25,660 nucleotides of DNA from Bacillota bacterium. GTDB taxonomy: Bacteria; Bacillota; Clostridia; Christensenellales; Aristaeellaceae. The position numbers were made by a program, and so were the translations under genes. Position 1 is the stretch's first letter. The number at the start of each line of letters is the position of its first letter. Shown here one piece after another: positions 15,696 to 22,272 of the stretch. The stretch spans positions 1 through 25,660 of the forward strand of contig JAEYCB010000014.1 in NCBI GenBank assembly GCA_023404345.1, given 5' to 3'. The notes under the pieces are model-generated. The model was not told the DNA's origin. It ran no database searches and saw only the letters and a program-made list of their open reading frames with translations.

Positions 15696-15983
15696 ATGCT
15701 TACCAGCAAACAGCGTGCCAGCCTTCGCGGCATGGCCAATACCATCGACACCATTCTCTACATCGGTAAGGAAGGCATCACCGACAACACCGTCAAGGAG
15801 GCCTACGACGCGCTGGAGGCGCGCGAGCTGATCAAGTGCGCCGTGCAGCAGGGCTGCGAGCTCACCGCCCGCGAGGCGCTGGACGAGCTGTGCGCCCGTG
15901 TGCACGCCGAGCCCGTGCAGTGTATCGGCCGCCGGTTCGTGATGTACCGTGAGAGCAGGCAGAATAAGCGTATCGAACTGTAG
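15696..15983 (+). CDS. yhbY: YhbY-family RNA-binding protein (CRM domain)
   Basis: Small ribosome-associated protein, 95 aa, with one CRM domain, which binds pre-50S particles in the family. It starts LTSKQRASLRG and has the GxxG RNA-binding loop as GKEG at 24-27, followed by the ITDNTVKEAYDALEARELIK helix region. The ATG at 15696 has AAGGAG 6 bases upstream, overlapping the end of obgE. Longer in-frame readings start inside obgE and are not used. It closes the nth-obgE-yhbY unit. Confidence 0.95.
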   Translation: MLTSKQRASLRGMANTIDTILYIGKEGITDNTVKEAYDALEARELIKCAVQQGCELTAREALDELCARVHAEPVQCIGRRFVMYRESRQNKRIEL

Positions 15984-15992
15984 GACGCTGGA

Positions 15993-16025
15993 GGGAAGCG
16001 TGTGCCTTGCGGGTGCACGCTTCCC
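15993..16025 (+). terminator. Hairpin after yhbY
   Basis: GGGAAGCGTG pairs perfectly with CACGCTTCCC (10 bp) across a 13-base loop, starting 9 bases after the yhbY stop. The bases after it are TTCATCACC, so there is no real U-tract. It is a probable 3' end stabiliser or weak terminator, followed directly by the multi-hairpin repeat. Confidence 0.45.
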
Positions 16026-16032
16026 TTCATCA

Positions 16033-16131
16033 CCTCCAAAGTGAATTCATATCGTCCGGCTCTGGCGGGCGGAGGTAAACATTTCTTAATCATCCGGCGG
16101 AAAAGATCGCCGGAGGCAAGCTTTTTCGACA
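16033..16131 (+). repeat. Multi-hairpin intergenic repeat, copy B
   Basis: Begins CCTCCAAAGTGAATTC and ends CTTTTTCGACA, matching copy A read in its direction of transcription. The internal block ACATTTCTTAA and the GGCGGAAAAG segment are shared. It lacks about 17 bases corresponding to copy A's middle hairpin. TCCGGCG/CGCCGGA (16093-16113) can pair ahead of GCTTTTT, giving a terminator-like 3' end. It lies between yhbY and the nuclease gene. Confidence 0.8.
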
Positions 16132-16161
16132 TGCGGAGCATCAGGGAAGGGAGGCCGGGGC

Positions 16162-16524
16162 ATGCTGAACAGAGTGCTGGACGCACTGGGCACGCTTAGG
16201 TCTCCCTTTGCACCCTATGAAGCGGACCTTCACCTGCGGGTGGGGGAATGCCTGCGCGCCGCGGGCCTGCCCGCGGTGCATGAGGCCCTGCTCGCCCCCG
16301 GCTGCCGCATCGACTATCTGGTGGGCGGCGTGGGCGTGGAGATCAAGAAGGGCCGGCCCGATCCCTCTGCCCTTCGGCGTCAACTGGACCGCTACGCCGC
16401 TTGCGGCGGGGTGGAGGCGCTGGTGGTGCTGACCGAGCGCGCGGTGCCGCTTCCGGCCCGCCTGCACGGCAAGCCCGTGCGCGGGGTGGCGCTGAACCGC
16501 CTGTGGGGGGTGGCGTTGCCGTGA
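16162..16524 (+). CDS. Small PD-(D/E)XK-type nuclease candidate
   Basis: 120 aa with no family I can name for certain. The core reads CRIDYLVGGVGVEIKKG: D51, E60 and K62 fit the PD-(D/E)XK metal site. It is followed by Q74-x3-Y78 (QLDRY), a motif seen after the active site in RecB/AddB-type nucleases. The N-terminal 40 residues would form the first helices (ADLHLRVGECLRAAGLPAVHE). The ATG at 16162 has GGGAGG 7 bases upstream. Its stop overlaps the GTG start of the SNF2 gene by 4 bp, so the two products are probably made together and may act together. Function inferred: DNA cleavage steered by, or coupled to, the translocase. Confidence 0.7.
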   Translation: MLNRVLDALGTLRSPFAPYEADLHLRVGECLRAAGLPAVHEALLAPGCRIDYLVGGVGVEIKKGRPDPSALRRQLDRYAACGGVEALVVLTERAVPLPARLHGKPVRGVALNRLWGVALP

Positions 16525-18281
16525 ATGATGATTTTTCGCTGATTCCGCCCTACCTTCTGGACACGGACGGCGCGCAGCCGGAGGAGGGAGCCGCGCATCG
16601 CACCTACGGCACGCTCAGTTACAACCGCCGCCGGGACTGCTGGGTAATCAAGGGCGACCCCGGTGTGACGGAGCTGTGCAAGCGGCTCTTTCCGGGGTCG
16701 GAGAGCGGACGCCGGGGCGAGGCGCGTTTCCCGGCGCACCGGCGCATCGTGGGTGACCTCAACTGGCTGATGCTGCGCTATCCGCTGGCCGTACGTGCCG
16801 CGGATCGGGAGCACTGGGAGCGGGCGCTGGCCGACGCGCGGGAATATGTGGTGCGCCGCGAAACGGCGCGGCTGATGCCCGAGCGCGTGGAGCCTAGCCC
16901 GTCGGTCTTTACCGGCACGCTCACGCCCTTTCAGCAGGAGGGGCTGGCGTTTCTTCTTCGTACGGACCGGGCGCTGCTGGCCGACGAGATGGGCCTTGGC
17001 AAAACGGTGCAGGCGCTTGCGATGCTGGCGCAAACGGGCGCGTATCCGGCGCTGGTTGTGGCCCCGCCGCACCTGCTTCGCAACTGGGAAAACGAGATTG
17101 TGCGCTTTGTCCGAAGGCCGGACGGCGCGCCTCTTTCAGTGCATGTGATTCGTGGCCTCAAGCCTTATGCCCTGCCTCCGGCGGATATCTACCTGATGCA
17201 CTACCTGCTTCTGCGTGGCTGGAAGGAGGCGCTGCCCGAATGCGCCATCCCTACCGTGATCTTTGACGAAATTCAGGAGCTGCGCAACAGCGGCACCGAA
17301 AAATACTCTGCCGCAAGCCTGCTTGCCGGGGTGGCCCGCCGGGTGGTGGGCCTCAGCGGCACGCCCATCTACAATCGCGGCGCGGAGATCTGGAATGTGG
17401 TCAACATACTGGACTTTCATTTTCTGGGCGATTACGAGAGCTTCACGCGCGAATGGTGCTATGGCTATGGGAACCAGATCGTGACCAAGCCAGAGCTTCT
17501 GGGCGAAAAGCTGCGTGAGGAGGGCATGATGCTCAGGCGTACCAAGCGCGATGTGCTCAAGGAGCTGCCGCCCAAGCGCCGGCTGGTCATGCCTGTGGAA
17601 AGCGACGACGCGGTGTACCGCCGTCTGATGCAGCCCGTGCGCGAGACGCTTTCACAGCTCAGGAGCGACGGGGAGGCCACGCCCTCCCAGCGCGCCCTGT
17701 GGAAAATGGCGGTGGAGAGCGGGGAGCGGCAGGCCACCGGCATGGCCAAGGCGCCCTACGTGGCGCAGTTTGTGCGCGCACTGCTGGACGCAGATGAGCG
17801 GGTGTTGCTCTTTGCGCACCATCATCAGGTGATGGACCTGTACAAAAAGGAGCTCAAGGCGTATTCGCCCGCCTTCATCACTGGACGTGAAACGCCCGCC
17901 ATGAAAGAGCGCTCGGTTGAGCGCTTCATGGCGGGGCGTACGAATTTGTGCTGCCTGTCGCTGCGTGCGGCGGCAGGCCTCAACCTGCAACGCGCCAGCT
18001 GTGTGGTCTTTGGCGAGCTGGACTGGTCGCCCGCCGTGCACAGCCAGGCGGAGGACCGCGCCCATCGAATGGGCCAGACGGACTCTATCCTGTGCTATTA
18101 TCTGGTGTCCCAGGGCGGGAGCGATCAGGACATGCAGGATGCGCTGGGCCTGAAGGTGAGCCAGTTCGTGGGCCTCATGGGCGATGAGCCACCTGCTCCG
18201 GAGGACGAGCTGCTGGCCGCGCAGGCCGCCCGGCAGCATATCGAGCAGCTGGTGGACCGGCTTCTGCGCGACGCCGGGTGA
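16521..18281 (+). CDS. SNF2-family DNA translocase/helicase
   Basis: 586 aa, superfamily 2 ATPase of the SNF2 class. Q-like motif LTPFQQEGLAFLL (134-146), motif I DEMGLGKT (155-162), motif Ia VVAPPHLLRNW, motif II DEIQ (249-252, where DEAH is usual), motif III LSGTP (278-282), motif V SLRAAAGLNLQRA, and motif VI QAEDRAHRMGQ (509-519). An N-terminal region of about 130 residues (TYGTLSYNRRRDCWVIKG) is unassigned but resembles SMARCAL1-like SNF2 proteins that I recall from phages and mobile elements of gut Firmicutes. The GTG at 16521 overlaps the nuclease stop; a longer open frame to 16401 runs inside the nuclease gene and is rejected. Likely role: moving along DNA for repair, replication or defence. 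Confidence 0.85.
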   Translation: MNDDFSLIPPYLLDTDGAQPEEGAAHRTYGTLSYNRRRDCWVIKGDPGVTELCKRLFPGSESGRRGEARFPAHRRIVGDLNWLMLRYPLAVRAADREHWERALADAREYVVRRETARLMPERVEPSPSVFTGTLTPFQQEGLAFLLRTDRALLADEMGLGKTVQALAMLAQTGAYPALVVAPPHLLRNWENEIVRFVRRPDGAPLSVHVIRGLKPYALPPADIYLMHYLLLRGWKEALPECAIPTVIFDEIQELRNSGTEKYSAASLLAGVARRVVGLSGTPIYNRGAEIWNVVNILDFHFLGDYESFTREWCYGYGNQIVTKPELLGEKLREEGMMLRRTKRDVLKELPPKRRLVMPVESDDAVYRRLMQPVRETLSQLRSDGEATPSQRALWKMAVESGERQATGMAKAPYVAQFVRALLDADERVLLFAHHHQVMDLYKKELKAYSPAFITGRETPAMKERSVERFMAGRTNLCCLSLRAAAGLNLQRASCVVFGELDWSPAVHSQAEDRAHRMGQTDSILCYYLVSQGGSDQDMQDALGLKVSQFVGLMGDEPPAPEDELLAAQAARQHIEQLVDRLLRDAG

Positions 18282-18285
18282 ATTC

Positions 18286-19137
18286 TTACCTGGGCAAAAT
18301 GACCGTGACGCCTGCTTCGAAGTCCTGTGGGGCGAGGCAAGGATTGGTGCGCAGCAGGCTGGCCACGGGCAGGTTGAAGCGCATGGCCACGGCCTCCAGC
18401 GTTTCGCTGCCGGTCAGGGTATAGGTCTCCGGCAGCTCGCAGGGCACGTTGTCCTTGGGGATGCACACGCTCTGGCCCACGCGCAGATTTTCGAGATCCA
18501 CGCCGGGGTTGGCCGTTTCCAGCGTGTGGCGGCTTACCAGCCCGCGCAATTGCAGGTCGGATACGGTCTGCCCCTTCTGCACGATCCACTGTTCGTCCTC
18601 GGTGCAGGGCAGGGTAGTATCCGGTGCGGTCTGGCCGGTGGAACCGGTCATGCAGGTGGGCTGCGTGGTTTGCGTCATGCCGGTGGGCTGGGCCGCGCCT
18701 GTGGCCTGCGCGGACGGCGTCATGCCGGTGGGCTGTGTGGTCTGCACCATGCCCGTAGCCTGCGTATTTTGCGATGTGCCCGTAGCCTGCACTGTGCCGG
18801 TGGCCTGCTGGACGCTGGATGTGCCGGTGGGTTGCGTGGCCTGAGCCATGCCTGTGACCTGTGTCGTGCCGGTGGACTGTTGGGTGCTGGTTGTACCGGG
18901 AGTCTGGGAGAGTGTCGAGCCGCCCAGCCCACCCGTCTGCGGGGAATCGTCCTCCTCGCGGGGCACGCACAGCACGTCGCCCACCATCAGGCGGGCGGGG
19001 TGGATGTCGCGGTTGGCGGCCAGCAGGTCGCGCAGGGGCACGCCCAGTTTGTGCGCGATCAGATAGAAGCTGTCGCCACGCTTGACGACGTATTCTTCGG
19101 CGCATTTGCCTGTGGTGGTACCATTTTGTTCGGCCAT
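18286..19137 (-). CDS. Triple-LysM protein with Thr/Gln-rich linker
   Basis: 283 aa. LysM 1 is at about 15-59 (YVVKRGDSFYLIAHKLGV), LysM 2 at 183-227 and LysM 3 at 238-282. Residues 62-178 are a low-complexity linker of Thr, Gln, Gly and Pro with repeated QPTGMT- and QATG-like units. There is no signal peptide or membrane segment, which is unusual for a peptidoglycan-binding protein and fits mother-cell-made spore coat/cortex proteins such as SafA; that role is inference. The ATG at 19137 has AAAGGAG 8 bases upstream; the longer frame to 19434 overlaps a better small gene. Its stop is 4 bp from the convergent SNF2 stop. Confidence 0.85.
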   Translation of the reverse strand: MAEQNGTTTGKCAEEYVVKRGDSFYLIAHKLGVPLRDLLAANRDIHPARLMVGDVLCVPREEDDSPQTGGLGGSTLSQTPGTTSTQQSTGTTQVTGMAQATQPTGTSSVQQATGTVQATGTSQNTQATGMVQTTQPTGMTPSAQATGAAQPTGMTQTTQPTCMTGSTGQTAPDTTLPCTEDEQWIVQKGQTVSDLQLRGLVSRHTLETANPGVDLENLRVGQSVCIPKDNVPCELPETYTLTGSETLEAVAMRFNLPVASLLRTNPCLAPQDFEAGVTVILPR

Positions 19138-19198
19138 AGAGGTTTCTCCTTTCGGGATGATGTCCCTACAGCCTATGAGCCGCCGACTGCCAACTTGC

Positions 19199-19378
19199 CT
19201 ACCAGCTGCGTCCGCGGCGCTCAAAACTTGTGGCCGCACGCTCAAGATCCGCATAGGTGCAGATGTCCTGACGCTGCTCCTGCAACGCCACCTGTGCGTC
19301 GGTCGGCAGGCTGCTAAAGAGCTGCTGACTGGCGGGGTCGTTTTCGACCAAGTCCCGCAGAGTAGGGTAAATATCCAT
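19199..19378 (-). CDS. 59-aa acidic/Gln-rich conserved-looking small protein
   Basis: A short reading frame of 59 codons starting MDIYPTLRDLVENDPASQQL and ending FERRGRSW. The ATG at 19378 is preceded by GAGGTG at 8 bases. The predicted protein is soluble, helical and charged, with a proline near residue 25 (SLPTDAQVALQEQ). It lies 61 bp upstream of the LysM gene on the same strand, so the two probably form a transcription unit. I recall similar short proteins (SLP...VQ...) in Clostridia but no function. Codon use matches the GC-rich neighbours, supporting a real gene. Confidence 0.72.
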   Translation of the reverse strand: MDIYPTLRDLVENDPASQQLFSSLPTDAQVALQEQRQDICTYADLERAATSFERRGRSW

Positions 19379-19455
19379 ATTGCGATCACCTCATTAAAAA
19401 GCATGCCCGTCAGGCAAGTGGACATGCATCCCAAAAAACGGAAAGGTCGTGGCCC

Positions 19456-20226
19456 ATGCCGCTGGTCAATTATTGCCGTAAATGCCGTACAGAAACGCCC
19501 CTTGGCGAAAGCTGTCCCTACTGCGGGGGCAAGCTGGCCAAAACCGGGGAGCAGCTGTCCTTCGGCATCATCCGAACTCCTGTGACGGACTGGTTCTCCT
19601 GGAATGACGTGCTGCGCGTAGCACTGCCGGCATGGCTGGTGGCGCTGGGAGCCGTGCTGATGGCTGAGGCCTCAGCTACGGGCGCGGCGGGCGTGACAGC
19701 ACTGTTTCAGCAGGGGTTTTTGTGGGTGATGCTTGGGGTGCTGGCAGGGATGCTACTGGCGCTGCTGGCGGTGCTGCTGCTTCGCGGTCCGGAGCGCGTG
19801 CACTTCGTCATGGACCGGCAGGGGGTGCATGCACGCATCTACATGCCGGAGGGATGCGGCGCGCTTCGGCTGTATGCGCGCTTCACCACACCGGAGGCTG
19901 TTGAGCGGCTTGCCGCCGGAGACGACCGCCCGCCGCTGGAAGGGCTTATGCTGGTTAGGCGCGTGACGCTGCCCTGGGAGAGCATCCGCCGGGTGCGCGT
20001 GTGGCGTGAGGGGGCAACGTTGCTGTTTTTCCATCCCCGGTACTGGCAGGTGCTGGCCATGCGCTGCCCGCTGGCCGATTTGCCGCTGGCGGAGGAATAT
20101 GTACGCAAGAAACTTAAGCGCTTCAAGCGTGTGAAGGTGTTGCCTCCATTGCCACGGAAGCAGGGGAAAAGCGCGCAGCCGCGCGCCTCAAAGGAGGAGA
20201 TACCGCATGCGGATACGCAGGTATGA
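19456..20226 (+). CDS. Zinc-ribbon membrane protein, function unknown
   Basis: 256 aa. The N-terminus is a zinc ribbon, C7-x2-C10 and C20-x2-C23. Two hydrophobic segments follow at about 53-74 and 83-109. A cytoplasmic domain (about 112-225) is rich in beta-strand-like stretches (VHFVMDRQGVHARIYMP, VTLPWESIRRVRVWREG), resembling PH-like domains of bacterial membrane proteins. The C-terminus is strongly basic (KKLKRFKRVK). The ATG at 19456 has AAAGG about 9 bases upstream. It is divergent from the 59-aa gene and overlaps the acetyltransferase start by 20 bp. No enzymatic motif was seen. Confidence 0.8.
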   Translation: MPLVNYCRKCRTETPLGESCPYCGGKLAKTGEQLSFGIIRTPVTDWFSWNDVLRVALPAWLVALGAVLMAEASATGAAGVTALFQQGFLWVMLGVLAGMLLALLAVLLLRGPERVHFVMDRQGVHARIYMPEGCGALRLYARFTTPEAVERLAAGDDRPPLEGLMLVRRVTLPWESIRRVRVWREGATLLFFHPRYWQVLAMRCPLADLPLAEEYVRKKLKRFKRVKVLPPLPRKQGKSAQPRASKEEIPHADTQV

Positions 20227-20668
20227 GCCGGATGACCTTTCGCAGATCATAACGCTATTTTACGATACGGTGCACACGGTAAACGCCGCCGACTATTCCA
20301 AAGAGCAGTTGGACGACTGGGCTGATGGCGCGCCAGACTTGGACCGCTGGAGCCGCTCCCTGCTGGAGCACCATTCGCTGGTGGCGGTGGAGAGCGATGA
20401 CCTCATCGTGGGGTTCGGGGATATCGACGGGACAGGATACCTCGACCGGCTTTACGTGCATAAGGACCGTCAGGGACTGGGCATCGCCACGGCGCTTTGC
20501 GACCGGCTGGAGGGGGCGGTGGATGCGCCCCTAATCACCACTCATGCCTCCATTACAGCCCGGCCATTTTTTGAGGGCAAGGGTTACCGGGTTATTCGGG
20601 AGCAGCAGGTGGAGCGCCACGGCGTGTGGATGACAAATTTCGTGATGGAGAAGCGGCGGCAGGCTTAG
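20207..20668 (+). CDS. GNAT N-acetyltransferase, YafP-like
   Basis: 153 aa, GNAT fold. It has an N-terminal MRIRRYEPDDLSQIITLF, the family-like YSKEQLDDWA segment, strand LDRLYVHKDRQGLGIATALC carrying the acetyl-CoA pyrophosphate loop R88-Q-G-L-G-I-A, and a C-terminal ASITARPFFEGKGYRVIREQ block. The order and the NFVMEK end resemble E. coli YafP, linked there to genotoxic-stress response. The ATG at 20207 has AAAGGAGG about 9 bases upstream and lies within the end of the zinc-ribbon gene, so the two are coupled. The substrate is unknown. Confidence 0.9.
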   Translation: MRIRRYEPDDLSQIITLFYDTVHTVNAADYSKEQLDDWADGAPDLDRWSRSLLEHHSLVAVESDDLIVGFGDIDGTGYLDRLYVHKDRQGLGIATALCDRLEGAVDAPLITTHASITARPFFEGKGYRVIREQQVERHGVWMTNFVMEKRRQA

Positions 20669-20998
20669 CCTTTCGCAAGTCGGGACGAGTGCGTTGCACT
20701 ATTGTCCAAACTCGATACCCCGCAACATATCGACATTGATCTGGAGCTGGATGAGCTGGACGTCACCAACGCAGAGAGCAAAGCCACCTATCAGGAGATC
20801 AAGGACTATGTGCTGGAGCACAGCGGCCTGAAGGTGAGCAGCCTGTACATCGCGCAGGTGAAGCAGAAGCATGGGATCATTGAGCGGGAGTGCTATAACG
20901 CACCCAAGACAGAGGGAGGCAGGGTTCCGCAATGTCCGGAGGAGAAGGTGGCGGCGATTGAGGATGCACTGAAGCACTTTGGGATGATCCTGCCTTGA
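20669..20998 (+). pseudogene. C-terminal remnant of an rRNA (uracil-5-)-methyltransferase-type protein
   Basis: An open frame directly after the acetyltransferase stop encodes DECVALLSKLD, matching the HVECVVLLS-like end of RlmD/RumA-type methyltransferases. After this comes the C-terminal extension I recall from clostridial versions: LDELDVTNAESKATYQEI, GLKVSSLYIAQVKQKHGI and VPQCPEEKVAAIEDALKHFG. The catalytic part and SAM site are absent. Resemblance stops abruptly around 20687, where S-R-D replaces the expected S-H-V. The only start available is a TTG at 20702 without a ribosome binding site. It is best read as a gene fragment left by a rearrangement. The same extension also occurs on some DNA cytosine methyltransferases, so the parent is not certain. 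Confidence 0.65.
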
Positions 20999-21030
20999 CA
21001 CAGAGATATTTCTGAACACCACCAATAAGC

Positions 21031-21074
21031 AAACTGGTGCACGGCAAAATAACCGTACACCAGTTTATTTATTT
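21031..21074. terminator. Strong bidirectional intrinsic terminator
   Basis: AAACTGGTGCACGG pairs with CCGTACACCAGTTT (13 of 14 pairs) around CAAAATAA, followed by ATTTATTTAT on the plus strand. Read on the minus strand it lies 17 bases after the YibE/F stop, with a weaker downstream tract. It separates the plus-strand cluster from the convergent minus-strand genes. Confidence 0.75.
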
Positions 21075-21082
21075 ATCTTCCA

Positions 21083-22210
21083 TTAAACCTTATTTGCAAC
21101 GCATCTACGAACATAAATCCCGCAGCCCAACATAGCCGTCAACGGTGCTGAAGCGATCAGGCCGAAGGAACCCACCAGCGTATTGAGCAGCTGGGATGCA
21201 ACGTACTTGAAGTTGATCACATCCATCAGCGCTGTGCCTTGCCCGGCAAAGTACATCAGCATGGACAGGTAGTTGCCGGAGTAGGCCAGCATCAGCGTGG
21301 TGGTCATCGTGCCCAGAACGCTGCGGCCTACCACAAGGCCGCTCTTCATCAGTGCCAGGCGGCTGATGTCAGGCTTGTGAAAATAGATCTCCTCCAGTGA
21401 GACTGCCACGTCCATGGAAAGATCCATCAGCGCGCCAGAGTTGGCGAGGAACATCATCCCGATGTACAGGCTGCGGGTATCAATCGCCATGGAGGATTGC
21501 GCCAGAAGCGGTACTACATAGGGCAGATCGCCGCCATCCAGCTTCAGCAGATGGGTCAGCAGAATGGCGGACGTACAGGTCACCAGCGTGCCAGCCAGAG
21601 AGCCCGCAATGGCAATCGCGCAGCGTTTGGTGAAGCCTGCCACCAGCAGGTCGATGATCACCGTCAGCACCACCACGGTCACGAAGGACGCTGCGATGGG
21701 GTTTACGCCCTGCAGAAGCAGCGGAATCAGCAGTTTCCACACAATGACTGCGCTGGCGACCAGTGATACCAGCGCGCCGCAGCCGATCACGCCGCCGAAG
21801 ACGATCAGCGACAGTGCCAGCACAGCAAATATCCACATTTCCGTTTCAGCGCGGTAATGGTCAACCAGCGTCATAGCCAGCTTGCTGCTGCCCTGTTGGA
21901 GCATTGCCCAGGCGGTATCACCAGGCACGAAGAGCTTGTCCTTATCCAGCGCCGAATTCAGGTAGTTGTAGGACATATGGCACTCGCCTGCATGTTCGCC
22001 TGTCAGGATGATTACGCGGCAGATCTGCACACCGTTGTAGGTAATGCCGATGGCGTCCAGCATGGTGTTGTCTACCTCATCAATACGCACCTGCTCGCGG
22101 GGAAAAGCGTTGGTCACGTTTGTCTGCGCATCCGGCAGCAGGCACAAAAGCGCGCACGCAATCAGCATCACGCCGCACAAAATCAAACTCTGTCTCCGCT
22201 GCTTCTTCAT
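21083..22210 (-). CDS. YibE/F-family membrane protein
   Basis: 375 aa. A short N-terminal basic stretch (MKKQRRQ) precedes a first hydrophobic segment (about 9-27). An extracytoplasmic region of about 100 residues contains VRIDEVDNTMLDAIGI and GEHAGECHMSYNYLNSALD. About seven hydrophobic helices follow from residue 125 on. The signature SGALMDLSMDVAVSLEEI near residue 270 is typical of the YibE/F family. The function is unknown, and a transport role is only presumed. The ATG at 22210 has TAAGGAG 7 bases upstream; a longer frame to 22243 lacks a ribosome binding site. It lies 62 bp downstream of the alkaline phosphatase gene. Confidence 0.9.
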   Translation of the reverse strand: MKKQRRQSLILCGVMLIACALLCLLPDAQTNVTNAFPREQVRIDEVDNTMLDAIGITYNGVQICRVIILTGEHAGECHMSYNYLNSALDKDKLFVPGDTAWAMLQQGSSKLAMTLVDHYRAETEMWIFAVLALSLIVFGGVIGCGALVSLVASAVIVWKLLIPLLLQGVNPIAASFVTVVVLTVIIDLLVAGFTKRCAIAIAGSLAGTLVTCTSAILLTHLLKLDGGDLPYVVPLLAQSSMAIDTRSLYIGMMFLANSGALMDLSMDVAVSLEEIYFHKPDISRLALMKSGLVVGRSVLGTMTTTLMLAYSGNYLSMLMYFAGQGTALMDVINFKYVASQLLNTLVGSFGLIASAPLTAMLGCGIYVRRCVANKV

Positions 22211-22227
22211 ATGGCGTCTCCTTAAGA

Positions 22228-22258
22228 AGCGGGACGCTCGCATAACGAACGCCCCGCT
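22228..22258 (-). terminator. Hairpin between phosphatase and YibE/F genes
   Basis: On the minus strand AGCGGGGCGTTCG pairs with CGAGCGTCCCGCT around TTATG, with two G-U wobbles. There is no U-tract; the YibE/F ribosome binding site follows within 5 bases. It may stabilise the upstream mRNA 3' end or reduce translation of the second gene rather than terminate. Confidence 0.35.
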
Positions 22259-22272
22259 GATGTTGTTTTGCT

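Noticed and set aside
16401..16520. N-terminal extension of the SNF2 open frame
   Set aside because: It is out of frame inside the nuclease gene and arginine/glycine-rich; the overlapping GTG at 16521 is the natural start.
16162..18281. Type III restriction or DISARM system
   Set aside because: No methyltransferase, PLD nuclease or DrmA/B-like gene is present next to the SNF2 gene.
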